From contig JAAYVD010000111.1 in the NCBI GenBank assembly GCA_012517355.1, positions 1 to 64,000 of the forward strand: a DNA stretch of 64,000 nt, read 5' to 3'. Positions 42,030 to 50,429 of the stretch are shown piece after piece. Both the position numbers and the translations under genes were made by a program. The notes beneath the pieces are model-generated. The model saw nothing but the letters and a program-made list of their open reading frames with translations. It made no database searches and had not been told where the DNA came from. The DNA comes from Candidatus Rifleibacteriota bacterium (GTDB lineage: Bacteria > Muiribacteriota > Ozemobacteria > Ozemobacterales > Ozemobacteraceae). Positions within the stretch are counted from its first letter, which is position 1, and the number at the start of each line of letters is the position of its first letter.

Positions 42030-43646
42030 TCAGGGCGTCCGGCGCTGGTAGATCACGTAGCCGTCGCCCCGTTGGGCGATGCCATACTGCTCGCGCAGCC
42101 AGGCCCGGAGCGCCGGGAACTCGAGGGTCGACCCTGGTCCGGTGATCCAGGGTTTGTCGAGGTAGACCTCCAGGATGTAGGCCGGGCGCGCTTCGCGGAG
42201 ACGGGCGAGGAACCGGGCGCGAAGCTCTTCGACGAACGGGTTTCCGAGGTGATGGTAGAAATGGTAGTCGTACAGGAAGGGGGTGGCGATCGGGGCCCGG
42301 GCCAGCAGCATGGCGTGCAGGGCGCCACCGGTCCAGTCCAGCGGCTGGACGAGATCACCCGGACGCAGCCGCTCGCGAAGAAAGCCGGCCATCGCATCGA
42401 CCCGGCCCTGTTTCGGGGGAGGCGGGGGGTGGCCGGCGAGCTGTTCCCGGAACGCGGGCGAGGGGCCGACATCCCAGAGCATGACGAGGATGAACAGCCC
42501 GAGGAGGGCGGCCCGGCCGGCGGTCATCCGGCCCGGCGCCAGGTTGGTGCAGGCCAGGGCGACGGCGAAGAACTGGAACGGGAGCCAGTGATACGACCAG
42601 AATTTCCCTCCCAGCACCGGATAGAAGCTGTAGACGAGGGCGAGCAGGCCCAGCATGGCGGCCGTGCGCCGCCGCTCCGGTGGGGCTTCCGGGGCGGTCA
42701 GACCCAGCCAGAGCCCTGAGAGGATGGGTATCAGCCAGACCGCCCGGGTTCCCAGATCGAGATAGGACCAGAACAGGTAGCCGGGCCGTTCCCCGCCCGC
42801 CAGCATCCGGTAATCGCCCGACAGATCGATGTGCAGCGGCAGGTATTGCCGGGTCATCTCCCAAAAAGGGGCCAGGGCGTCCTCCCGGGAAAGCCACACC
42901 AGCGCCAGTGCCCAGGGCAGCAGAAGACCAACCACCGCGGCGGCGGCGAGGAATCTCGGGAATTTCGGGGACACATGACCAGATTCAGGGAATTTGGTCA
43001 TGTGTCCCCGAAATTCCTCGTGTCCCCGAAATTCCCACCAGAGGCAGGGCAGCACCACGATGGCACCGAGGGCCAGGTGGGGTTTGACGGTGGCGGCCAG
43101 GCCGAACGACAGGCCGATGGCGAACCAACGCCCCGGGCCGGCCGGCCGGTCGGAGGGCAGGGCGAGGGCGACCGCCACGGCCACCGGCAGGAGCCCGATG
43201 AAGTCGCGCTGCAGGCTCATTTCCGGCCCCAGCTCCAGGTAGCAGAGCCCGAACAAGGCGGCGGCCCCGATCCTGACCACCCAGGGGAAGGCCCGCAGGA
43301 TGAACATCAGAAGCCCCGAGGCGACCGCCAGCAGACCGAGATCCAGCAGGCGGAGGGGGACCTCGCCAAAACCGACCAGGCGCACGATCAGCGCCTGATA
43401 GCCGAAGGTGCCGGGCATGCTGGTCTCGAAGAAGTCCCGGTAGGGAACCTTCCCGTGTTCGACCATGAGCCAGGCCGCGTAGTGGAGCAACGGGAAGTCG
43501 TGCTGGAACCGCCAGCCCAGGGAATACCCCGCCTGGACGGCGAGAAAGACGGCGAGGTAGCCGACGAACAGGGCGGAAACGATCATACCAACCCTGTCCA
43601 TGGTGGTGGCGGGCGGGGTCCCGGGAGCGGGAGGCGGAGGTTCCAT
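42030..43646 (-). CDS. polytopic glycosyltransferase-like membrane protein (GT39/ArnT-like)
   Basis: 538 residues, about ten membrane helices. The first extracytoplasmic loop carries HYAAWLMVEHGKVPYRDFF, the pattern of GT39/ArnT-type dolichyl-phosphate-mannose-dependent enzymes and their relatives, which move sugar from a polyprenyl-phosphate carrier. The C-terminal 170 residues are a soluble domain with YDYHFYHHLGNPFVEEL. A REP-like palindrome is inserted in the frame at 42958-43036, encoding EFRGHEEFRGHMTKFPESGH in a loop before a membrane helix. The start is uncertain (ATG 43646 or ATG 43601). The acceptor is unknown. Confidence 0.65.
   Translation of the reverse strand: MEPPPPAPGTPPATTMDRVGMIVSALFVGYLAVFLAVQAGYSLGWRFQHDFPLLHYAAWLMVEHGKVPYRDFFETSMPGTFGYQALIVRLVGFGEVPLRLLDLGLLAVASGLLMFILRAFPWVVRIGAAALFGLCYLELGPEMSLQRDFIGLLPVAVAVALALPSDRPAGPGRWFAIGLSFGLAATVKPHLALGAIVVLPCLWWEFRGHEEFRGHMTKFPESGHVSPKFPRFLAAAAVVGLLLPWALALVWLSREDALAPFWEMTRQYLPLHIDLSGDYRMLAGGERPGYLFWSYLDLGTRAVWLIPILSGLWLGLTAPEAPPERRRTAAMLGLLALVYSFYPVLGGKFWSYHWLPFQFFAVALACTNLAPGRMTAGRAALLGLFILVMLWDVGPSPAFREQLAGHPPPPPKQGRVDAMAGFLRERLRPGDLVQPLDWTGGALHAMLLARAPIATPFLYDYHFYHHLGNPFVEELRARFLARLREARPAYILEVYLDKPWITGPGSTLEFPALRAWLREQYGIAQRGDGYVIYQRRTP
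42958..43036. repeat. REP-like palindromic element inside glycosyltransferase-like gene
   Basis: CGGGGACACATGACCA (42966-42981) and TGGTCATGTGTCCCCG (42995-43010) form a perfect 16-bp inverted repeat. A further partial unit GTGTCCCCGAAATTCCC ends the element and mirrors GGGAATTTCGGGGACAC at its start. The same palindrome occurs at 54603-54676. Translated in frame here. Confidence 0.92.
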
Positions 43647-43839
43647 GATCAGGCCATTCTAGCGCAATCGCCACCATCCAGGCATCTGGCCGGGAACGGG
43701 CACAGCGACTCTCAATTTATGATCTGGAGGGGTTTTTCCGGGCCAATTCGGTCTGACCTGTCGATGGGGCCGATGCCTGCGGAAACTCCTGTTCATCAGA
43801 AGGAATTCGGATCGATGTGAAAGAACTGGCTGGAACGGC

Positions 43840-43872
43840 CGACGCCCCTTCCCGGGGCGGGAAGGGGCGTCG
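43840..43872 (-). terminator. hairpin downstream of PLD-like gene
   Basis: Perfect 14-bp stem: CGACGCCCCTTCCC (43840-43853) with GGGAAGGGGCGTCG (43859-43872), 22 bp past the stop of the gene ending at 43895. No U-run. Confidence 0.65.
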
Positions 43873-43894
43873 ACAGGAAACCGGGAGATCCCGG

Positions 43895-45427
43895 TCAGAT
43901 CAGGGGGCGCAGCCAGTTCAGCTTCAGCAGCAGCTTGAGGCGGCCGAGCACCTTGGGGTCGGAATGGGTCTCGGGCCCGAAGACGGTCTTGATCTTGCCA
44001 TCGGCCTCGACCTTGACCTTGTACTCGTATGAGTTTGCCATGTCCTGTTCGATGCGCTTGGCCACCTGCGTGGCGAAGGCGGGGGACTTGATGACGGCAA
44101 TCTGTTCGGAGTTGATCTGCTCGCTGACGAAATCCATGTTGTAGGTGCCGACCCCGGCGACCTTGCGGTCGAACACGAAGACCTTCGAATGCAGCTTGTT
44201 GGTGAGCTTGTAGGCGAAGATGCGGACGGTGGGGTTCTCGGCCAGGATCTTCTGCCAGTCACCGATGAACATCGCCTGGGTCAGCAGGCTGTCGCTGCTC
44301 ATCGGGCTGTTGGTCTGGATGATGATCCTGACGCCGCGCTTGCTGGCACGCTTGATGGCGGCTTCCATCTCGGGGGTCAGCACGACGTAGGGGTTCTGGA
44401 TGATGATCTCCTCCTTCGCGCAGTTCATGAAGGAGATGAGATTCCAGGTGATGTCGTTGCGGAAGCCCTTCTTCGAGTTCTTGTCGAGGATGCGCGCGGC
44501 CACCGGCCGTTGCCCTTCGAAGGGGCGGAAACTGGCGTAGCCGGGCAGCTTCTTGTACTGCGACAGTTCCTTGTTGTACTTGTCGACGATGGCGACGATG
44601 TCCTTGGAGAACTTCGCCGGGTCGATCTTGAACAGGCCGCTGCCGAGCAGGTAGCGGCGCATGCACTGGTAGGCCAGGTCGAGTTCGCGGTGCATGTCCT
44701 TCCAGTTGCCGAGCAGGTCGCCGCTGAACCGGAAGTTGGAGTGCTGACCAAACTCCTCATCGAAGGCCTGCTTCGTCTGTTTCGCCACGATCTTGCTGCG
44801 GATCAGCACGTCGGTGTCGCGGTAGACGGTCGGCACGTCCTGCGGATCGACGAAGTAGTTCATCGAGATGTTCCGGCCGCCGGTGATGACCCACTCGTCG
44901 TCGACCATCAGGATCTTGTCATGGTTGCTGGCCGTGATGTTGCGGATGTCGGCGAACGCCGACAACAGGTTCTTGCTGACGGGGTTGAAGGTCTTGATCA
45001 CCACGTTGGGGAACTTGCCCAGTTCCTGCATCACGTCCTGCCCGAAGAAGGTGCGGGTCAGGGTCTTGGTGCCGCGGGCGTCGAGCATGATGCGGATCTT
45101 CAGGCCTTCGCGGGCCTTCTTCAGGAGCATGCCCAGCATGCTGTGGCCGAAGATGTCCTGCTCGACGATGAAATACGTCGTGTCGATCGACTGCTTGGCG
45201 TTGTCCATGATGTACCAGCGGGCATACCAGGACGGCACGTTCTCGGGCAGGAACCGCACCATCGCCTGGGGGTCGTAGGTGATGCCCGGGATCCGGTCGA
45301 AGAACTGCTCGACGCTGACGTTCGCCCCGACCTCGGGTGGCGTGGCGGGCGCGGGGACCGCCCCGGCGGCGGACAGGCTCAGGGCCAGGACCATCAGGGA
45401 AAGGACCAGGGCCAGACGGCGCATCAT
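43895..45427 (-). CDS. secreted phospholipase-D-superfamily protein (cardiolipin-synthase-like)
   Basis: 510 residues with a signal peptide (MMRRLALVLSLMVLALSLS... AAGAVP). AGGAGG lies 6 bp before ATG 45427. Two HKD motifs are complete: His169-Lys171-Asp176 in NHDKILMVDDEWVITGGRN and His413-Lys415-Asp420 in KLHSKVFVFDRKVAGVGTYN, so the active site of the PLD fold is intact. The layout equals cardiolipin synthase or ClsC-like enzymes, but a cleavable signal and the lack of membrane helices suggest a periplasmic or exported phosphodiesterase or phospholipase. The substrate is not known. Confidence 0.85.
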   Translation of the reverse strand: MMRRLALVLSLMVLALSLSAAGAVPAPATPPEVGANVSVEQFFDRIPGITYDPQAMVRFLPENVPSWYARWYIMDNAKQSIDTTYFIVEQDIFGHSMLGMLLKKAREGLKIRIMLDARGTKTLTRTFFGQDVMQELGKFPNVVIKTFNPVSKNLLSAFADIRNITASNHDKILMVDDEWVITGGRNISMNYFVDPQDVPTVYRDTDVLIRSKIVAKQTKQAFDEEFGQHSNFRFSGDLLGNWKDMHRELDLAYQCMRRYLLGSGLFKIDPAKFSKDIVAIVDKYNKELSQYKKLPGYASFRPFEGQRPVAARILDKNSKKGFRNDITWNLISFMNCAKEEIIIQNPYVVLTPEMEAAIKRASKRGVRIIIQTNSPMSSDSLLTQAMFIGDWQKILAENPTVRIFAYKLTNKLHSKVFVFDRKVAGVGTYNMDFVSEQINSEQIAVIKSPAFATQVAKRIEQDMANSYEYKVKVEADGKIKTVFGPETHSDPKVLGRLKLLLKLNWLRPLI

Positions 45428-45616
45428 GGAAAACCTCCTGCGGCTGAAATCCGATCCATTCTACCAGATTCTCCGCCACCCTGCCCAACCGGCACCCACG
45501 CTGGGCGTCCCCGCCTGGATGGGCGATCCAGCCTGGCTGGGGATCCCTGGTCGGGTCAGGCCTGGAAGTCCCCCGGAACGGTCGTTCCCACGGCGCTTCG
45601 CTTCCCCGGATAGCGG

Positions 45617-45640
45617 AAACCCCCGCCGGAGCGGGGGTTT
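45617..45640 (-). terminator. hairpin terminator of glycine-rich membrane protein gene
   Basis: AAACCCCCGC (45617-45626) pairs exactly with GCGGGGGTTT (45631-45640) around CGGA. On the minus strand it ends in TTT, 27 bp after the stop at 45667. Confidence 0.8.
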
Positions 45641-45666
45641 GGGGAACCGGAGAGGCGGAACCGGGC

Positions 45667-46392
45667 TTACTTCTGGCCGGTGGACAGGTTCTGATACTGC
45701 TGGAAGGCGTCGAGATAGACCTTGTGGGCACTGGCGGCCGCGGCGGAATCGCCCTTGTTGGTGGCGTTGATGTAGTTTTCGTAGGCGGCCTTGTACTTCG
45801 ATTCGGCGGCCTGGATCTGGGAGCTCTGGTCGCCGGACACGGTCACGCCGATCGAGGAGGTGGGCGGCACGGAGGGGGAGAAGGCGGAGGAAGTGGAACT
45901 GGTGGAGTTGATGCCCAGGGCGTTGGACACCTTGCCCACGGCGGTGCTGGCCTTCTTGAAGATGAGCCCGCCGGTGACCGTCTGGTCGGCCTTGTCAAGG
46001 AGCTTCATGGCCATCCGGCCGACGAAGGCGCCGAGCAGGAAACCACCGACCACGCCGACCACGCCGGGGCCGAGGGCCATGGCGCCGGCGATGCCGCCGC
46101 CGACCATCGCCAGGTTGGTCAGGCTGGCCGTGGCCGTGCCGGTGATGATGCCGCCAGCGATCCAGCCGACGACGGCGCCGGCGATCGTCCCGATGGGCGG
46201 GCAGAAGGCGCTGCACAGGGAAGCGCCGAGGATGGCGCCGCCCACCTTGCCGGCGATGCCGGCCAGCGGCCGGATGGCCTGCAGGAAGCTGCCGAGAACC
46301 CCCGCCTGCGCCGGAGCGGCAGGCAGGACGAAGAACGAGGTGACGATCGACAGGATGATCAGGTAGCTGACGGGTTTCTTGGCGGTCTTCAT
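45667..46392 (-). CDS. exported glycine-zipper protein of unknown function
   Basis: 241 residues with a signal peptide (SYLIILSIVTSFFVLPAAPAQA). GGAGG lies 5 bp before ATG 46392. Residues 35-130 are Gly/Ala-rich membrane-like segments with glycine-zipper spacing (IAGAVVGWIAGGIITGTAT; GGGIAGAMALGPGVVGVVGG), as in pore-forming or outer-membrane-stress proteins. The C-terminal 60 residues are a soluble helix hairpin (QIQAAESKYKAAYENYI; AHKVYLDAFQQYQNL). No enzyme motif. Ends at a hairpin terminator. Divergent from the phosphoribosyltransferase-like gene. Confidence 0.65.
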   Translation of the reverse strand: MKTAKKPVSYLIILSIVTSFFVLPAAPAQAGVLGSFLQAIRPLAGIAGKVGGAILGASLCSAFCPPIGTIAGAVVGWIAGGIITGTATASLTNLAMVGGGIAGAMALGPGVVGVVGGFLLGAFVGRMAMKLLDKADQTVTGGLIFKKASTAVGKVSNALGINSTSSTSSAFSPSVPPTSSIGVTVSGDQSSQIQAAESKYKAAYENYINATNKGDSAAAASAHKVYLDAFQQYQNLSTGQK

Positions 46393-46563
46393 GGCAACCT
46401 CCTCCGGAAATGCTTCTCGATGCGAATTTCCCTAATTCTATCAAACGGCAGGGGTACCCCGCAAGGCCCTGTGGGGAAGCCGATTTCCGGGGTCTTCGCA
46501 AACGGGCGAAACTGTGGTAGGGTTTTGCCGCCCCATCCTTGAAGCCGTGAGGGAGGTGGTCCC

Positions 46564-47598
46564 ATGGATCGTCTGCATCCCCTGTGCCGGTCGGCCGGGT
46601 GTTCGCTGTATGAAATCCGGGCCGATCATCCTCCCGCCGCCCGGCGGTATCTCGTGTCGACCCCCGAGACGAGAACCATCTGCAACGACCCCACGTTCGT
46701 GGGCCTGGCTTACACCAGTGCCTTGCGCAAGGCCTGTAAAAAGACCCTGCGGGCCCTCGCCCGACGAAGCCCCTTCCCCTTCAACGAACCCAAGACGACC
46801 GTCCTGCACATCCTGCGCGGAGGCCTCAACTTCGGCCTCCGGGAGGCCCTGAACGAGGCCTTCGGCTGGAACCGCCACGGGTCGGCCTTCATCAGCGCCC
46901 AGCGGGCCCGCACCACCGGCAATATGGAGGACTGGCACATCACCGAGGGCTCCTACCAGAAGGTCTATCTGTCACCCGAGGCCGACATCATCTTCGGGGA
47001 CGTTGTGGCCACCGGCACCAGCCTGGAATACGCGCTGCACGAGCTGCTGGCGCTCGTCCAGCATGAGGGGGTCTCCATCCGGTCGGTGCTGTTCTTCACC
47101 ATCGGCGGCATCCGCGCCGAGCAGATCCTGGTGGAGGTCGACCGCGTCTGCCGGGACCGCTTCCCTGGCTATCTGGGGGCGGCCACCGTCTACTTCGAGG
47201 GGCGTTTCGGCATCGCCTTCCCCGACACCGATCTCCGCATCAAGGTTCCCGGCACCGACCTGCTGCGCAAGGGGGGGCTGTATGCCCCGGAATTCCTGGA
47301 ATCCCAGTATGAGAAGCCCTCCTACCCCCTGGAACGCTGCGCCATCTACGATGCCGGCTCGCGGGCGTTCTGGCTCCCCGAATACACCGAAGACGTCTGG
47401 GATTATTGGGAACAGACGCTCTGGCTGGCCAAGGAAGGGGTCGGCTTCGCCGACCTGCTGCGGGAACGCGCCCCCGATCTCGACCCCGCCCGCTTCGGCC
47501 GGCCCTCCCTGGAAGACCTCTGCCGCGACCAGCTGGCCGCCTGCGAAAACCTCCTGATCGGCATGGAGCGCCCCAAGCCCGCCTTCAAGAAGGAGTGA
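46564..47598 (+). CDS. phosphoribosyltransferase-like protein
   Basis: 344 residues, cytoplasmic. The PRPP-binding loop is IIFGDVVATGTSLEY (around residue 143), with a hydrophobic strand before it and the acidic-to-GTS pattern of type I phosphoribosyltransferases. An upstream VLHILRGGLNFGLREAL corresponds to the first PRTase loop (usually LRGG in uracil and related enzymes). The 120 residues after the core are an extra C-terminal domain with EYTEDVWDYWEQTLWL that I do not recognise. GGAGG is 7 bp before ATG 46564. The base substrate cannot be deduced; it is longer than standard salvage PRTases. Confidence 0.7.
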   Translation: MDRLHPLCRSAGCSLYEIRADHPPAARRYLVSTPETRTICNDPTFVGLAYTSALRKACKKTLRALARRSPFPFNEPKTTVLHILRGGLNFGLREALNEAFGWNRHGSAFISAQRARTTGNMEDWHITEGSYQKVYLSPEADIIFGDVVATGTSLEYALHELLALVQHEGVSIRSVLFFTIGGIRAEQILVEVDRVCRDRFPGYLGAATVYFEGRFGIAFPDTDLRIKVPGTDLLRKGGLYAPEFLESQYEKPSYPLERCAIYDAGSRAFWLPEYTEDVWDYWEQTLWLAKEGVGFADLLRERAPDLDPARFGRPSLEDLCRDQLAACENLLIGMERPKPAFKKE

Positions 47599-47604
47599 CC
47601 CTCC

Positions 47605-47690
47605 GAGCCCGGCCGACACGATGTCGGAAGGGCTTCCCTTTGCCGCCACGGAGGGCGGCGCGGAACGCGAGTTTCGCGCAAAGAATCAGG
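47605..47690 (-). repeat. R1 repeat between convergent genes
   Basis: Minus-strand reading: GCGAAACTCGCGTTCC, CCGCCCTCCGTGGCGGC, GGAAGCCCTTCCGACATCG then TGTCGGCCGGG. Lies between the phosphoribosyltransferase-like and DUF3089 genes and ends at the latter's stop. Confidence 0.88.
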
Positions 47691-48855
47691 GTCTCCGCGA
47701 AGAACCGGTGGGGGAGGGGGGCTCCCCGCTTTTCCCCTCCCTCTTGGGTGCCGCGGCCTCGCGGCTGGCCGGGAAGGCCTCCACCCGGGTCGCGACGTTC
47801 TCTCGCAGGCTCATCCAGAACAGCGGGATGTCCCCCAGGTGGAAATCCCCGTCCTCGGCGTTGAACTGCTCTTCATACCAGGCCTGGCGCCCGGCGGCGA
47901 ACTCGACCAGCCCGTCGGCGACCCGCACGCTGACTGGCTCGGCCACCAGGGGGCCCGGCTCGGGAAGGTGGGTGGCCACGTCGGGAAGGGCCCCCGGATT
48001 CATCAGTGAGGCCACCGCCGGGCGCTCCGCGTCCCAGGTCAGGGGGTTGATCACCTGTGGAAACGCCGTATTCACCGTGAAAGGGGGGAACCCCTCGTCC
48101 GCCGTCCAGCCGAGGACCAGGTGCGGGGCGGCCCCCGGCGCCACGGTGGCCCAGGCCACGAAGCCGCCCGTGTCCTGCGGCCGGGCCAGGAAGGGCAGAC
48201 CGTCGAAACTGTCCCGGCCCACGTACAGACCCGGCAGGTAGGCGGCCACCAGGTCACGGGCGAGGGGCTGCCCGGCCACGAACTCGTTCAGGAGGCGGAT
48301 GGCCAGGGCCGACCCCTGGCTGTGTCCGACGATGACGAATGGCCGCCCTTGCCGGAACCTTTGCAGGTAGAGGCGGAAGGCCGCCCGCACATCCCCGTAG
48401 GCCAGGTCCAGAGCCCGTTGGCCGGCCCCCGACCGGTCGAGGAAGGAGCCGAGCGAGGCCTGCCGGTAGCGCGGCGCGAAGACCCGGGTCGCCCCGTTGA
48501 AGGCGCTGGCCTGGAACCGCAGGGCTCCCCGGTCGGTGATGGCGTTGACCAGCGGTTCGTCGATGGCGGCGTTGCGCACCGCCTCGTCGAGGCAGGTGGT
48601 CGGATGGATGAAGAAGGTGTCGGCCGCCGCCGACGCCTGCCCGTCGGCCAGGCCGGGGCAGCCGGCGGGGACGAAATCGGCCCCGTCCTCCCGCCAGGGC
48701 AGGGCCGCCCAGGAGGTCTCGAGCACGTAATCGGGGGCTGGAGGGAAGGCAACCGTCCCACCGGCCTGGTGGTCGGCCAGCAGGACCATGGCAACCAAAA
48801 CCCAGGCCGCCGTCAGACACCCGACCCGAACGGTCTCCTGGGGCCCCCGGATCAC
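47686..48855 (-). CDS. DUF3089-family alpha/beta hydrolase
   Basis: 389 residues with an N-terminal membrane or signal segment (GCLTAAWVLVAMVLLAD). The nucleophile elbow is GHSQGSALAIRLL, after DLAYGDVRAAFRLYLQRF; the family-typical DTFFIHPTTCL is near residue 80. This fits DUF3089 lysophospholipase-like hydrolases acting in the periplasm. GTG start 48855 overlaps the stop of the preceding gene (GTGA). The C-terminal 25 residues are basic and Pro/Ser-rich. Last gene of the minus-strand operon; an R1 repeat lies directly after it. Confidence 0.75.
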   Translation of the reverse strand: MIRGPQETVRVGCLTAAWVLVAMVLLADHQAGGTVAFPPAPDYVLETSWAALPWREDGADFVPAGCPGLADGQASAAADTFFIHPTTCLDEAVRNAAIDEPLVNAITDRGALRFQASAFNGATRVFAPRYRQASLGSFLDRSGAGQRALDLAYGDVRAAFRLYLQRFRQGRPFVIVGHSQGSALAIRLLNEFVAGQPLARDLVAAYLPGLYVGRDSFDGLPFLARPQDTGGFVAWATVAPGAAPHLVLGWTADEGFPPFTVNTAFPQVINPLTWDAERPAVASLMNPGALPDVATHLPEPGPLVAEPVSVRVADGLVEFAAGRQAWYEEQFNAEDGDFHLGDIPLFWMSLRENVATRVEAFPASREAAAPKREGKSGEPPSPTGSSRRP

Positions 48856-49340
48856 TTCACTTCGATCCTCCCCAGGCGTTTTTCACAGAGGAGGAGGTCA
48901 AACGTGCCTGCGGGAAGGTTCTCCGTGGACAGGGATACCCTGAACCCTTCGATCGCATCAGGGAAGGCAGCGCCCACCGGGGTTCTGGTGTAGAGGAAGA
49001 CCCGGATGGCAGCGGTTCCGACCTCGATCCGGTTGTCGTCCCAATCATAGCCCATCTGGGGGTGCTTGCCGGAAATTTCGACGGTCAGGGTCTTGCCGGG
49101 AGGAAGGGTGACAAGCACCCGGTCGGATTCCGGAAGATCCTGGTATTTGGTGTAGTCTTTGAGCGTGATGGTGGCCACCGCACCGTCCGCCACGATCCGG
49201 ATGGATTCGTAGTAATAGGCCGGGGCGATGTCGAACCCGCCGGGCGGCGGAGGCAGTTTCGACACCTGGGCCAGGCCGGCCGGGCCCGTCAGAAAGACCA
49301 CGACAAAGATCACCGCCCATCGTACCCGTCGTCCATTCAT
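48852..49340 (-). CDS. small secreted protein of unknown function
   Basis: 162 residues with a signal peptide (WAVIFVVVFLTGPAGLAQ) and GAGAAGG 5 bp before ATG 49340. The mature part is beta-rich (IRIVADGAVATITLKDYTKY; RVLVTLPPGKTLTVEISG), with no motif I know. Translationally coupled to the DUF3089 hydrolase downstream, 36 bp after the CsgG-like gene. Possibly a partner of one of these. Confidence 0.55.
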   Translation of the reverse strand: MNGRRVRWAVIFVVVFLTGPAGLAQVSKLPPPPGGFDIAPAYYYESIRIVADGAVATITLKDYTKYQDLPESDRVLVTLPPGKTLTVEISGKHPQMGYDWDDNRIEVGTAAIRVFLYTRTPVGAAFPDAIEGFRVSLSTENLPAGTFDLLLCEKRLGRIEVK

Positions 49341-49376
49341 GTCAACCTTCTCCGATGATGATGCGTTGGCAGGTCG

Positions 49377-50402
49377 TCATTCGAAGACGACGACGTCGCC
49401 TTCCTTCAGCTCGGCGCTGGCCGGGCAGCGCAGGAGCGAATCCTCGGGCTGCACCTCGATCACCTCGCCCTCCCCGACCTGGCGCCGCGACTTCCAGACC
49501 ACCCGGCCGGCGGCGTTCTTGATCTCGCGGGTCGAGAAGACCCGGCCCTTCCGGCCGACCTGCAGCCCCGAGGCGGAGCCCATGTCGATGACCACCCCCT
49601 CGGGGCTGACGGCCAGGACCTTGGCGTCGCGGGTGAAGATGCCGGTCAGCCGGCCGATCAGCTTGTCCATCGACTGCTTGGTGGCACGGCCGATCATCGA
49701 GGAGTCGAATTCCGACGACCCGATCTTCAGACCCCCGATGAAGATCCGCTTCAGATCGCCCGCCATCAGGATGGCTCCCGACTTCTGGTGCTTCCCCTCG
49801 GCCTCCTCGGACAGGGTCAGCCGGCCGGTGGAGAGGTCGACCACCTCGATGCCGAGCCGCACGTAGGCGGTGGTCTTCTTGTATTGCAGGCCTTCGATCT
49901 GGGCGATGCTGGTCAGGGCCCCCAGGGTGGTGTCGCGCGAGTAGTGCCCGAAGTCGAGCACCCGGCCGGTGACCAGGTAGTCCGCCCCCTGGAATCCGCC
50001 CTTGGCGGGGAAGGTCGACGGGTCGAAATAGCCGTCGTCGGCCAGCTGAAGTTCCCCTTTCATGCTGCCGAGGTCCTCGCGGTCGACGATCTGCACCTTG
50101 CCGCTCTCCATCAGCCGCTTGCGCAGGAGCTGCGCCATGCCGTCGCCCAGGGGGTAGTCGAACCCTCCGGAGGTCTTGAACGGCAGCACGGCCACCCGCG
50201 GCCGCGCCTCGACCGGCGTGGTCAGGGCCAGCACCCAGGCGGCCAGGACCAGGCTCAGCGTCATCGTCAGGACCAGGCGGCCCCCTGGCGGTGCGCGGAA
50301 CGGGCGCTTCGCGCCGCCCTCCGTGACGGCAGGGTGGCATGGCCGGCACCGTTTCGGTCGGGACTGGCCGCCTTCCCTCGTGAGCCCGGAGTGTCTGTCC
50401 AT
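49377..50402 (-). CDS. CsgG-family exported protein with R1-encoded N-terminal extension
   Basis: 341 residues. After the signal segment (LVLTMTLSLVLAAWVLALT) comes the CsgG-like domain: RVAVLPFKTSGGFDYPLGDG, IVDREDLGSMKGEL, ADYLVTGRVLDF, YVRLGIEVVDLSTGRL. The last 80 residues look like the FlgT C-terminal SH3-like domain (GVVIDMGSASGLQVGRKGRVF). No lipobox is visible. The best ribosome site (AGGAGGAAGG) is before ATG 50402, 46 residues upstream of the next ATG; the interval is an R1 repeat, so the repeat sits between start codon and signal peptide. ATG 50264 would avoid it but has no ribosome site. CsgG relatives form outer-membrane secretion channels or periplasmic partners. Confidence 0.75.
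   Translation of the reverse strand: MDRHSGLTREGGQSRPKRCRPCHPAVTEGGAKRPFRAPPGGRLVLTMTLSLVLAAWVLALTTPVEARPRVAVLPFKTSGGFDYPLGDGMAQLLRKRLMESGKVQIVDREDLGSMKGELQLADDGYFDPSTFPAKGGFQGADYLVTGRVLDFGHYSRDTTLGALTSIAQIEGLQYKKTTAYVRLGIEVVDLSTGRLTLSEEAEGKHQKSGAILMAGDLKRIFIGGLKIGSSEFDSSMIGRATKQSMDKLIGRLTGIFTRDAKVLAVSPEGVVIDMGSASGLQVGRKGRVFSTREIKNAAGRVVWKSRRQVGEGEVIEVQPEDSLLRCPASAELKEGDVVVFE
50281..50365 (+). repeat. R1 repeat between start codon and signal peptide of CsgG-like gene
   Basis: CCCCCTGGCGGTGCGCGGAA, CGGGCGCTTCGCGCC, GCCCTCCGTGACGGC, GGCACCGTTTCGGTCGGG. Antisense to the gene; encodes CHPAVTEGGAKRPF, the same frame and residues as the copy in the glucoamylase-like gene (CPLAATDGGAKREF). Confidence 0.9.
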
Positions 50403-50429
50403 GGGTCCTTCCTCCTCGTCGACGATCGG

